Positions 1-12,190 of a stretch of DNA of 64,000 bases are shown here, piece by piece. Below the pieces are notes generated by a model. That model did not search any database. It was not told where the DNA came from and saw nothing but the letters and a program-made list of their open reading frames with translations. Location: contig NC_053406.1 of assembly GCF_016859285.1 (NCBI RefSeq), forward strand, positions 10,888,026 to 10,952,025. The letters are read 5' to 3'. A program made the translations under genes and the position numbers. How positions within the stretch are numbered: position 1 is the stretch's first letter; each line of letters starts with the position of its first letter. The stretch comes from Xiphias gladius (lineage: Eukaryota > Chordata > Actinopteri > Istiophoriformes > Xiphiidae).

Positions 1-232
1 ATTGTTTTGTAGTGGAAAAACATTTCTGTGCATGGAAACCATATTACAAATTTTGTGGAGGCCAGGCTTAACAGAGAGAGATGCAGAAAGAGAGGGAGAG
101 AGAAGAATCAATACTTCACCTGGAGGCTGAACAGAAGGCTAGCCTGTTCTTCTTCTAAGTGAACAGCACAGCTCATGATGTTACTCACACATCAAACTGT
201 CAAGGAGAGTTTTGACCAAGTGTGCATGTGGG

Positions 233-244
233 CGGGCGCGCGCG

Positions 245-284
<40 letters not shown>
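233..284. repeat. CG/GT alternating dinucleotide tract
   Basis: A short CG-alternating stretch runs directly into about 19 GT units. Both parts alternate purine and pyrimidine, the pattern that favours left-handed Z-DNA. It is a simple microsatellite with no coding meaning. Confidence 0.9.
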
Positions 285-286
<2 letters not shown>

Positions 287-1534
287 TGATGCGTTGTAAT
301 GTTCCTGGTGGATGGACCAGGTGGCCATCCAGGTGTGTGGGAGGAAGTAAGCCTTGGCAGACAGATACAGTGGGCACAGTTTTCAAAGAGGACACACATA
401 TACACAAACACACTTCCAGTACATGCACAGAGTACGAGAGCTTATTTATGAGGAGTACAACTTCTCTAACCACTGTCAGTCTATCAGCAGAGTCTTTAAA
501 GGGTCATCTAAACTACATAACAGTCATAGACTTGCTTTTGTGACCAAGGAATTGGAGGACTTTTGAGGATGAAAAGGAAAGGGAGCAAAGCCATAAAGAA
601 CCAGATCTCAGTAGGCCTACCAGCTGTGTGGAAACAGAAACATTCAAGAACATACATGTCCTGTTGGTATGCATTTTGCTCACATGCAGTTTATTTTGTA
701 GGTAAAGCATTTTGCTTTACTGAACTTTGAACATTTAAGATGACTTTTCTTTTCTTTTTCTTTTTTTGTCTTGATGTCTTACACCGTGAGGAAGCAGTAA
801 TAATAACACATGGCAAGTGTTGTGACATGTGCTCAGCAACTTTTAAAGAAAAAATGATCTTTTACAAACATGTTGCATGTTAATTGTACATTGACATGTT
901 TAACTGTCCATTTATTGGGAGATGTGCATGTGTGAGATGGGCTCACCATAAAAGAAACACGTGAGTTTCAGAGTAATTACAAAATAATCAGGCATAGACA
1001 CAGACTACGCAGAATACTTGTTACTGTCTCTTACAATGCAAGTTACCAAATAAAGCAGCAGAAATATTGTCGGTTTTCTCCTTTGAAATAGATGTTTCTG
1101 TCAGAAAGCAATGCAGTTATTGTTCAGTGAACACACACAGACACACATACACACACTTTTCATGATCTGATGATTTGATAAATAAGCAGAGTTTGAAAAG
1201 TTAGAGATTAAGATTCGGCGACTATATCTTCAACACTCACAAAGTCAATGTAAATACACACATACAGATTTACAGTACATTTATTTTTTAAGACAGGTAT
1301 AAAAAACACATAAACATACAGCGCACTAGTATCATCTCTGAGCAATGAGTACACAAAACACTTTCCTTCTGTATCTCTCTCTCTCTCATGCGCTCAACGG
1401 AAAATATCTGTAGGGCTTCCTCTTCCGCTATCAAACAATTGTTTGTGCTCATTATCATAACTCATTAATCCTGATCAGACTTAATCCCACTATATTTTTC
1501 TCTGGCTATTTTCCCCCTTTCTCGCTCTTTCACA

Positions 1535-1594
<60 letters not shown>
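1535..1594. repeat. (CA)n microsatellite
   Basis: About 30 uninterrupted CA units lie in otherwise unique intergenic sequence. It follows a pyrimidine-rich stretch. Confidence 0.95.
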
Positions 1595-1599
<5 letters not shown>

Positions 1600-2047
1600 A
1601 CACACATACATTTGTTTTTTTCCTCTATTCATAATTCATAGGTTTTGATCAGACAGAATGTTTGATAAGGTTTACAGTCTCGGCTTGCCCAGGCAGGGTG
1701 GGAGACAACAAAAATAAACAGTCATAAATAATACCCACTGGATGATGTGGGAGGCAAAGTTAATGTAATGATACAGTTGAAGAGAGAGACACTGAATTGA
1801 GGCTGAGTGAGACAATTGGATCATGGATTGTGATTTTGAAGGCCTCCGGTGTTCCATTTACAGAATGAGATGGATTTCTAAAACTTTAAGGACTTTTTTT
1901 TTAAGAAAAGAAAAAAAAGTTACTATGGATGTATGAATAACTTAATGAATGATTAAAGCAAAGATCTTGAATTACACAAAGTGGGGGCAAAAAATGTTTG
2001 AAAATAAATATATGGCCACATGATAAAAGACTAGACTAGACAAACTA

Positions 2048-2335
2048 GACTGGCACTCACCAGAGTGCATATCTCCGCCAAGGCGAAAAATGCCCTATCT
2101 CGCAATGTTAAGGAAAGTGATAAAAAAAATTCCTGGATCTGCCCCTTTAACCAGATCTGCACCAAACTTTTATGGGTTCTTCCCTCGTCCATCCTCCATC
2201 CCTCCACCAAGTTTGGTGCAAACTGGCTCTGTATGTTTTGCGTAATCCTGCTGACAAACAAACAAACAAACAAACATACAAACAAACCAACAAAAAAACA
2301 GACACAGGTGATTAAATAACCTCCTTCAGTCAGAA
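2048..2335 (+). mobile_element. Truncated LINE 3' end (RTE/Expander-like)
   Basis: The segment contains the phrases seen at the 3' end of a very common fish LINE family: a 'cagagtgcatatctccgccaa' type start, 'caccaagtttggtgcaaa', and 'tttgcgtaatcctgctgaca', followed by an (ACAA)n-type tail near 2255-2300. No reverse transcriptase is left, so it is a 5'-truncated insertion. The family name is from memory of similar fish repeats and is tentative. That it is a LINE tail is the stronger part of the call. Confidence 0.6.
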
Positions 2336-5300
2336 AGAATGACGACAACAAAGCATCAGCTCATAAAACACAGGCATGATCTAGGGAAGGACAGCCCTGT
2401 TCTTACAGCAAAAACAAGGTTCCTCTCTGACGTACGTACAAACACACACACACTCACAAACACTGATATACACTTACTATCCAGTTACACAAATACAAAG
2501 GGAAGGGGACGGGGGATTTAATGTAAAGGTGCCTTTTATCTCAGTCAATTGTTTGCAAATATTGTTCCTATTAAAAATACGAGACTGAGAGAGAGAAAGA
2601 GGGAGGTGTTTATGTGTGAGACAGAGCAGGACAGAGATTGATTGAAAAGTAAATCTATCCCAAAAATGAAGACTAATCCAAACTCAGTCTGACGGATAAG
2701 TTGGTAAATTGAGTAAACAAACTCATCCCTCTCTTCATAATGAGGTGCCGGGAAATATCTTGTCAAACAAAATGGAATCCAAAACAAGTCGGTTTGGTTC
2801 AGATGGGGATAATGTTGGATAAATCTGAGCTACACAGAGAGGGATCAGGGAAGGAAAGAAAAAAAAGACTGACAAGAAATCAAACCAAAAAATGATGATC
2901 CCAACTCAGTTTGACAGACTTGTAGACATGGTGGCAACCTGAAGTGTTTTTTTGTTTTTTTGTTGTTGTTTTTTTGTCACTCCAGATAATGTACTTGAGA
3001 GACATGAAGAAAAGAGGAACAGATTAAGAAAGAATAAAAAGAGGCAATGAAGGGCAATAGAGAGAGGGAAGCAAGTCATAAGGCTGTAATTATTGTAAGA
3101 GCTAAAGCCACATTTGTTTTTTTACCCTAAGCTGTGTGTAGGAAATGTGATGTGACCAAATCACAGAGTAATGTACAGAGTGCTTATAAATGGGGGCATA
3201 AGTATGCAGTGTATATTGTATCATATGTAAGTACGTGTATACTCTGTCTCTACCCTGAAAATGATAACCAACTCTCACTGACTGTGGAGCATGGTAATAT
3301 ACACAGACTCACTATCTGACACTGTTAGGTTGATGTAAATTGATGAGGTGTAATAAAGTTTGCCTTTGGAAAAACAACTGCAGGAGTCTGTAAAATTCAC
3401 TTTTTCTGTCACTCTTACAGAAACAAACTCACTACCATCAAAGGAAGAAAAACAGAAGAAGGCAAGAAAAAACAAGCGAATGAGGAAGATAGACAATGAT
3501 TTAATGTGCATTTTTTATATTTGTTCCAGAGCAAACAATTTTTTTCCTTTTTTTTTTTGTTGTTTGATTTGCCTCTCTCCATCTTATATCGTCTCTTTCT
3601 ATTTAACACTCACACACACATGTACACACTTGTACTTGATCCAGTATATAAACATTCTATCAGAAAGAGTTACATCGCTTCAGTATAAGTATGGATCGTG
3701 ATATATGCCAAAGATCGTGTGCCATATGGATATCCATTCCTTGAGAAAAATATGAAGATAGTATAAATGTAAAAACAGGGTGCTTTTACAGTGAAGGAAA
3801 AAGGAATGGTGATGGTTTTTCTAGACTGTTTTTTCCCCCAACTGTGCTGGCTTTTGAACATAGAAACGCATTAGCAACAGAAAGCTGAGGGAAAAATCTC
3901 TTGATTTTACCCTCATTTACACTGGGTCCCTTTAAGGCAAAACTGAAAGGGAAGGGGACGTGTGGCTGTGGCAGAAAAGAACATATGGCATCTGCTCGAG
4001 TGGAAAACCTTAATACAGGGTAGAGTATTGGCACCCGTTGCCTCACTAGCATTAACATGCTGTCAGAGTTGTTCTGGCAGAACAAAAAGTGGAGCACACT
4101 TGCCCAGCACTGTTCCCGAGAGTGTTGCAGCGTGTCCCTTCTCACTTGCCATCCCTCCTGTACCATGTTATCAGAGCTGTTATAGAAAGGCAAGAATACC
4201 AACATGCTGGAGGAGCTCTACTTATCAGATCTCCAGCCAAAGAGCCAGTCATAAGCACTGGTCTTGTTAGTTTGGTGGGGAAGAAATGATAGAAAATAAG
4301 AGGACCAACTGTAAGGTACCAGAGAAGCGAGAAGCTGTAGCAATATTATGGACATTTTCACAATGTAAGAGCCTATTTAAAGTCAAAACCAGAGTATATA
4401 GCCATATATATCTGAAGTCATTGACAGGGTTTATTAGCAGCAACAAAGGTTACTAGGCCAGCTGGCAGTTATGAAGAACCTTGCTTTTGGTTTTGTCCAC
4501 AAATCTGAAATGGTGGACACACAGCAAAAGACGGACATACCGTGTGGCTTTAACTTGACATGAAGATAGGCAGCATGTTTATTAGCTAACTATTTTTCTC
4601 AGGTAGCATTGGAAGGTGATGAAATTTCTGTGTGGGTACAACACAGCAGTGGCATCAGTAGGAGAGACCCTGCATCCCCCTGTGGCTAAGCAGTTCCTAC
4701 AGTGTGGACATTTGGTCATAGAATTAAAATTCTGGTGCATACAGATTATCAGTCCCCCGCCATCTAGAGGTGGAGATCAAAGCCTGTTCTGTTTAAAGCA
4801 TAAAGCGAAATGGATTTTGATCTGGGTACTATGACTCCAGAGGGACTTAAAGAGGAACGTGATCTGTGTTGGGGTTCCCATGCAAACTGTTATCTGTGTT
4901 TTGGAACAGTTTACAGGTCTGCTGTTATGGTCTCTTATCATTGTTCTGATTATCCTCATCATTATCATAGCACTGCTTACAGGATATTTATCATTATTAG
5001 TGTATTGGTGTCCCTGTGTGATTTTTTTCACTGAAATAAAGATTAAGAATGACAAAAGCTTGCTTTTTCAATTGGTGGTAAAAAGGTATTTTAAGGTAAA
5101 ATTTGAAAGTATGATGAAGGGTGATGAGGCGATTCACAGAATGTTAAAATACAGGGAACAAGTGAAGGTTAGACCGCTGCTCTTTGACTAGCCTTTCTTC
5201 TCATTATGCACTTCTCAAGGTTGTAACCATGTGACTCCAAGAACTGAGTGCTTTTTTAATTACCGTCGGACCCACGCCTGCATGCTGTGAAAGCACGTGT

Positions 5301-7783
5301 GTTTTCTGAGTATTTGTGTGGTTACGACCACACCTTTCAGCATCTGTAAGTGTGCTTTTATCTGTGTCCAGATATGCCAGTGCATTTGGGCATCTAAAAT
5401 GTGTGTTGATGTGCAAGTACACGCATCTTTCAGTATTCATCAGACTTAATTTAAGGTTGTAATTAACAAAGTTATTGAGCCAAAGTAAACCAAAAGTCAT
5501 CGTTACCCAAATGATTACACCTTCTACTTCTACTTTCATGTTAGGGGATGAAAACAATGGAAGAACATCAGTAAGAGAAAGCTTACTATAAAAAGTACAT
5601 TGTAACAAATGTTCCAGGGCTGCATTCCCACCCCTATTTAATAAAGGTTTGGAGTACAATGTATACTCCTTTGGCTCATTTTGCTAGGCCATGAAAATAA
5701 TTGTCATCACAATCCTTGGAGTCCTGCTGTCATCATAGTTTCCCATGAAGACAGTATAATGCACTAGTTTCTGTCACACTATCACCTCCACGTGGCTGCA
5801 AAGTTCCACCAAAAGTAGCATATTTAACCATTTATTTGAGAAGTTATCGTTGCCTTGAGCATAAAAGAGAAATTGTTTAGGCTGCAGGAGTGGTTTGAGA
5901 TGTTTTATGGAGACTTATATACATTATATTTTGACAGATTTTCTTTTTCACGACTCAGGGTCACCATTTGAATCCATTGTAGCTGCTGTGAATCCAAGCT
6001 GACTAAAGCTGCCGTCCACAACAATATAGCAATCACTTTTCTGGACCCCTTTGATACACGAAGGATAGATTGTTGCTGGGGTCGTCCTTTAAGGAAAGTC
6101 AGATTTTAACAGTCAATAGCAGTATTAATGATGGATAGGTCAAAATGGGGGAATATAGGGGGAGACTGACATCCCAAGCAGAGAAATGTGATACTGGTTG
6201 AGTTTAAAATCCATGGTGATGTCAGTGTGATTGGCTGTAAATAGATTCTGCAACAGTTTGCTGATGTTGCTTTGCTGTTGACACACACACACTCATCATC
6301 TTTCTTCTCCTTGAATAATCTCCAAACAAAGCTGTCAATGTCACCCTCTAAAATACTTTCACTTTGACTTTTGTTGAAAAAAATTTCCCTCGAGAAGAAT
6401 AAAGAAGGACGACGCGGGCGGAGAAAGAGATGAAGAGACGAGCGCAGGCTGAGACCTCTTTGATAGATGCACATTTTTTCAAAAAAGGGAGTTTGGTTCA
6501 TTTTGCAAATCTCTCTGCATGGGGCTCTCTGTGGGCATTTTGTGTGTCTATTTGTATGTGACTTTGTGTGTCTGAGTCCATTTTTTCGATCAGTGTGTAA
6601 ACACTGTATGCGTACAGTACAGGCACACATCGGGCCAGTGCTTTTTCTTGCATCCTGCATGCATTTTTGTAATAGATAACAGTTTTTTTCTTTCTGTCAT
6701 TTCTGTCATAGGTAGTCCTCATTATCTGAATGCTGGAGTCCTCATTGTGTAATTTGTCTTGTATTCTTTAAAGAGCCATTAGATTACCTTGATGTTCTAC
6801 AATACTGCAAATTAGGTTTACTGGAATCCCAACACTAATAAGATTAAGCCTTCATTTTCACTTTAAAAAAAAGTGTAGAAAATGTGAGATTTTACAGTTT
6901 TCTACACTGACAAAGCTGGGTAGTCCTGGTTTTACCCGCTCTGCATGAGAGAGAAGTAATTAGATCCTTCTACTTTGGTGCCAGATTTAAACGAATGGAG
7001 CACAAATGGTGACCTGCATATTTGATCACAGCTGCTATCCTTTGCTCTACCCAGCATCGAAGAGAAGGGAACAGAAGAGAAGAAAAGAGCACAGACACAG
7101 TTAATAAGAGAAAGAAATACAGCCATAAGAGGAGTTATGAAATTGGAAACAAGAAGAACAAAAGTAGCTAGGGTTTCACATGACATTTTAGATACTTGTT
7201 GTTCCACTTTCGGCCAGTTTGGTATAAGGATGAAGTATTTGCATGGTATCATATTGTACGTGATGTGGGAAAATATTATCCTCCCTCAGGTTTGGCCTCA
7301 GTACAATCCGTAGTGCTTTCCTTGCATATTTACCTGCAACTTAATTCTTTTCACAGATTTGTTACTAAATCAATATCTAAATCTAAGGCAGACTACCTTA
7401 GCTGAGCTGGGGGAAAGGGTCCTGTTACTGACTTTAAAATATCGGAGGTTTATCACAAGCCGTGGCCCATCCACTTCTTAGGTATCACCTTAGCCTTGTG
7501 TGAAGCCAACTAAAACTCTTAGAGTCTTATGTGACCAAACACCAGATGCCAATAATTTGCTTTCCTGTCAAGTTACCCTATTGACACAACAAGTCCCACT
7601 TTGTTTAACAAGGTTTAGTTCTATAAATCTGTCACAGACTGAAAGTCACACCATTTAAGCCTGGTGATGTCTTGGCACACAACACAGACCTGATATGAAT
7701 ACACAGCCAGGATTATCTAGGCTTTGTGTCAAGACATAGGCTACATAAATTATATATAGTGTAACAGGCCCAGGTCTCACCCG
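2336..7783. other. Intergenic, no gene recognised
   Basis: Frames of up to 151 codons occur (3786-4205 and 5204-5659, both minus). None shows a recognisable domain, a plausible splice structure or balanced protein composition. The region contains purine-rich patches and short CA runs but no convincing gene. Confidence 0.6.
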
Positions 7784-7950
7784 GTTTTGTAGCCACCATG
7801 ACCTTCTTGTGTCTAGTCAGTTTTATATATGTGCTTTATATTTAAACTCCTAAAGTCTAATGTGACCATTAGACTTTAAGAGTTTTATTTAAATGCTTTG
7901 CATTTAAATAAAACTGACGAGACACAAGAAGGTCATGGTGGCTATAAAAC
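7784..7950. mobile_element. Foldback element (long inverted repeat)
   Basis: The left arm (about 7784-7825, reading gttttgtagccaccatgacc and on) is repeated as its reverse complement in the right arm (about 7909-7950). There are only a few mismatches over some 40 bases. A second, inner palindrome at about 7845-7888 repeats 'aaagtctaatg' on both sides of a 4-base centre. This is the structure of a non-autonomous foldback or MITE-type element. No flanking target duplication was confirmed. Confidence 0.7.
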
Positions 7951-9238
7951 ATACAACAAAACGACATAAAAATCATGCAAATAAGAATAATTTGAAGTTG
8001 ACTTAATACATCCTATGGAGAGTTGTTAGCTAAATAACAACACTATTGTAACTAAAGTATTAAATGGCTAAAAAGTTTTTTTTCTAACAGTTACCAAACA
8101 GCTTCAGGTTAAGATTGGTGCTAGATTGGAGTGGGGTTTACCCAGATTTGCATCTAGAAAAGGAAATGCAAGGCAGAAGCAATGAGATTTGAGATCTGGT
8201 TAACAGAGATACACGGTCCGGCCACAACATTAAAACCAATACCTGTTTTAAAGTTTTGGCTGATGGGTGTACATACATATGTGGCTAAATGTAAACAAAA
8301 TTCAACTGGGAAAGTTAGCTTGTTTTCCAGTATTGTTGTTGGGAATCTCAAGATTTTGGTGGAAAAACAGAACATAAATGAGCATTACATCAATTACTAC
8401 AATGGGGATTCATGACATGGTAACTGCCTACTTCACCTTCGTGAGACAAGATGATCTTTCTCTTGAATTTGCATGAGTCAAGTTCCCCCCACCCCACCCC
8501 CTCCCTTTCTGTGTTTTAGCTCGCTCTCTGGCTTTACTGATGGCTTAATAGACCACCATGGCTGTGTGTGTGTTTATCACTATGCTGTGTTGATTCGGCC
8601 TTGTTTGTCTTGGATTTATACTGTAGCTGTGCTTTATGTCATACAGTCAGTTATGAAGTTGCTGCGTCACTGCTGGCCATCTACACATGCAGACCACAAA
8701 CAGGTCCCACTACGCCACCATGAACAAATTAAAAATCTGTGGTGATGTTGTATTTCACTTAAAAGGCATCCACAGCCTCACCCAGCTGAGCTGTTAACCG
8801 CAGTTTGAACTCAGGAAGACACAAAGTCAATGAATCTGCAGCATCTTCTATGAAGGTGAGTGGCAGCTATCCTTCTTGTCACCTTGTCAGATGAATGACA
8901 CGTCTCATTGTTGTTCCCATTGAAGAGCTATACTTTTATCATTATTTCTACCTCTGTTTTATCCACTTTACCGCTGTTCTCATTTGTCTTTATTTCTGCC
9001 TCTTGCACAGTGCCTCACTTGTACACTTTATCTGACTTAAATGAATTTTTTCTGCTCGTACTTTTTAAAACTTTTTTCTTCCCCTCATGTTTTTTTCTTT
9101 CTCTCTTGCTTTTCTTGTTTGTGTTTTTGTCCTTGCATCCTTTTGGTTATTTGAGGACATGGTACAGCGTCATGTCTCAGGCCACTGGAGGACTTTTAGA
9201 AGTCAACAAGAGAGAGTCTGTCATGGTCTCCCGGGTTC

Positions 9239-9241
<3 letters not shown>
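7951..9241. other. Intergenic, no gene recognised
   Basis: Apart from the small TIR remnant at 8213-8275, only unique AT-rich sequence and a C-rich patch near 8485-8512 are seen. The frames starting at 8473 and 8908 are pyrimidine-rich and look like chance. Confidence 0.6.
8213..8275. mobile_element. Miniature TIR element remnant
   Basis: The left end reads 'ggccacaacattaaaacca' and the right end 'ttggctgatgggtgtac'. They are diverged inverted copies of each other with almost nothing between. The same terminal sequence recurs at 11847 and 12155-12190, so this is a second, internally deleted copy of that family. Confidence 0.55.

Positions 9242-9333
<92 letters not shown>
9242..9333. repeat. 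(CA)n microsatellite
   Basis: About 46 CA units with no interruption. It creates spurious Thr-His reading frames at 8908-9486 and 9087-9347. Confidence 0.95.
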
Positions 9334-9337
<4 letters not shown>

Positions 9338-11842
9338 CCAGTGTTAAGTTCTCAAATTCCCATCAAAGAGCGTCTCTCTTACAAGGCAAGATGCCACAGA
9401 GAGAAAAACAAAGAGATGGAATTTTTTTCACTCTGTCCTCCCCTTTCCCTCTCTTTCTCTCTTCTTCTCGCTGTGGTCTTCAGTAGCTCTCTGCAGTGCT
9501 GTACAAACATGAGGGATCAAGGAGTCTGGAGTGTCAGAAGCGAGAGACAGGACGGACATGTGTGGAAGACATGATGAGAAAGGGAGGCAGGAGCAGAGCT
9601 GTCAATCAAATATTCTAGCAAACCCAGTGGAGCTTGTATCCCAGTGGCACGTTGGTGGACATCTGAGCTTATCCGGAGGATCATCTATCATACCTATCCT
9701 ACTATCATACCTCCTGCTTTGTCGTCATGCCTGGGCTTCCTTATGTCAATATTCAGGGCACTGACAGAAAAAAAATGTGTAGATATGATCATGAATAGTG
9801 TGAGACGTACGCCTGTCTGTGCTCTGTCCAGAAAAAAATACACTTTAAATATAAAAATAACACATTAAAAAATTAGAAATTTTGATTGAAATAAAAATGC
9901 CTGGTAATAATTGATAATGATAATAATTATTAATAATGTTAAGAGGAATACCGTCATTTTCTCCTTTCTCGATGAACAATAGCATGGCCAGGCATATTAA
10001 TACTATAATTATGACGTCCTGTAGGTCTGCAAAATTAGCGTACAGTTGGAATGCCATATCTAGTTGTGTTTGTCATCACAAGAAAATGTGTTGAAGTCTC
10101 CTCTAATGTGACCAATTTAAAGTGAAATAAAAAGCACAGTCATTAGAGAAAACTACCCCAGACCAAATTTAATCCCACTATTAATTAACTCACTCTGTAA
10201 AAGGAGCATTTTATCTTTGGCTTGAATGCTGATGCTGATGGTTAAAAAGCTGAAGAAAACTTGTAGAGTAAGTTTGTTCAGAAAGAAATCAAATTAATAC
10301 TGTTTAAATGGTGACACTTTTATTCCACCTCATTGCTGCGTGAACCATGGAGTCATAGTACCCTCTTCTGGATCCAGTGAGAAATACATTTACAGTGGAG
10401 CTTGTAAGGCTGTTCTATGTTCTCTTTCTTTGTGTTTTCTGCATTTGTGACAAACATCAGACAAACATTTGAAAGAATCAAATTGTAATCACCAAGTCAG
10501 ACATTTAGATAATGTAGACCAATATACCCCTGGTAAAACTATCATAGCTAATTTTACTTGTGCAGTGTACAGGGTACAAACTAAATCAAACTACCTAACT
10601 ATCACCCATTTAATGCAAATCTAAATTGGGTACTTTGTTCTGTAATCTGTAATATAGTGAACTAACTGTTCCTGGCTTTTCTCACTCTTCAGCAGTGCTC
10701 TTCTTTCTTATTTCTTCTGTCTCAACCTCTCTATCAACTCCAGAGGAAGGCTCTGTGTGATCAGCAATGAAAACCCAATATCTGAGCGTGGCCAATCCCA
10801 AAATTCATCTTCCCTGATTCTGGGTGCAACTGAACAGGAAAACCCTTCAGCGAGAGCACAGAAAGAAAAAGAAAAAAAGAGTAATTTTTACAGTATGACA
10901 AGTGATAGCTTGTCAATACCAAAGGATTAATCAGTCCAAATTACATATTAAGGAAATGGGTAAAGAGCAAAAGCACTGGCAATAATTGACAACAACATAC
11001 AATTTCAGCAAAGAATTGTGTTTAAATTTAACACTGTAAAAACTGTGGTACAAAAAGGTTACACCCTTCTTTTTCTGTTGTAAACTAGTAAGGGATTATA
11101 GATGTGTCTTTTATTTAAGGTAACATTGCAGAGAGGTGGGTTTTGAATTCAGAGACTCTACAGTGTATCATGGCTTACCTGTCATATACTTACTATTACC
11201 CAAATCAGGTGCTGGATTGGCTGAAGAACAATGTCCGTAGTTGGTCCAGCGGAGATGGAGGCCATACTGACCCTGCTCATCTTCCCCAAATTAGATTGTC
11301 TAGCTCCACAGAGACCAAAATTAATGGCAAATTTGGTTTCTTCTCTGCAAATTTGTAAAGTCAAACAGTCCAAATTTAAGTTTCCTTCAAACAACCGATA
11401 AATCATAAATAATAACCAGTGATAAACTAGGGCAAGTTTTGTGACGCTTTTATAGTACAAGTTGTGACGTTCCTGAAAGACTTGATGGGGTACTGGCAAT
11501 TACTGTTCAAGGTTATAGTCAAATTCAGCCATATACATTTTATCCATACAGCCCTCCATGTTGAAGCTGGCTTCCATTATTTATACCTTGCAGTAGGTTT
11601 TTCTCCAGTGCATTTCAAGTAAAACATTTATTATTGACAGCTGAACATCATCAGGCATGAATATCTGGTGGTCACATTTTCCACATTTTACAAATTGACC
11701 AGGATTGACTGAAAGCTCCATTAAAAAGTTGACTGTGTCCTTCACAATCTGGTTAAATCTGCTAATGAGTGGAATTACCTGATGGGATGTGGTTGATTTG
11801 CTTGGATGAAAGGCTGATCTGAATATTTCTGGCTAGCCTTGG
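9334..11842. other. Intergenic, no gene recognised
   Basis: AT-rich unique sequence. The small frames at 9341-9868 and around 11143-11499 show no domain and no splice context. Confidence 0.55.
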
Positions 11843-12190
11843 CACCAATCAACCACAACATTAAAACCAGTAACTGCACTTATATAGCGCTTTTCTAGTG
11901 TTATCAACCACTCAAAGCGCTTTACACTACTGCCACATTCATCAAAGCACACACACAATTATACAGCGCACTTTTCTACTGATACTGCACTTTCCACACA
12001 CACACACACACACCGATGATACATTGGTGGCAAGTTGGGGTTCTGTATCTTGCTCAAGGACACTTGCAGACTGCAGACTGCAGGAGCCGGGGATCAAACC
12101 ACCGACTTTCCGGTTAGTGGACAACCCGCTCTACCTCCTTAGCCAAAGCCGGTGATAACAGGCTTTAATGTTGTGGCTGATCGGTGTACA
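11843..12190. mobile_element. TIR DNA element interrupted by a SINE
   Basis: The left terminus (about 11847-11871, containing 'ccacaacattaaaacca') and the right terminus (about 12155-12190, containing 'ggctttaatgttgtggctga') are inverted copies. This terminal sequence is common in teleost Tc1/mariner-like elements. Nearly all of the interior is a different repeat, a tRNA-derived SINE, so the SINE inserted into an already short element. No transposase is present. Confidence 0.65.
11876..12150 (-). mobile_element. tRNA-derived SINE inside the TIR element
   Basis: Read on the minus strand, the right end begins with a tRNA-like head. It has an A-box-like 'ggtagagcggg' stretch near 12125-12140 and a B-box-like 'ggtggtttgatcccc' at 12089-12103. 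The body that follows carries the 'ccttgagcaagatac' and 'agcgctttgagtgg' phrases seen in a very abundant fish SINE. A (CA)n run lies within it at about 11996-12013. It is non-coding and non-autonomous. Confidence 0.6.

Larger units (their letters stand above)
1..2040. other. Intergenic region with microsatellites
   Basis: No gene is recognised here. The stretch holds an alternating purine-pyrimidine tract near 233-284, a (CA)n array at 1535-1594, and AT-rich unique sequence. The small reading frames across the GT tract are dipeptide repeats produced by the microsatellite and have no protein character. Confidence 0.7.

Noticed and set aside
3786..4205. 139-codon minus frame with an overlapping + frame
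   Set aside because: Both strands are open by chance; composition is not protein-like and no homologue is recognised.
8908..9486. 192-codon + frame
   Set aside because: Low-complexity hydrophobic start followed by Thr-His repeat from the microsatellite at 9242-9333.
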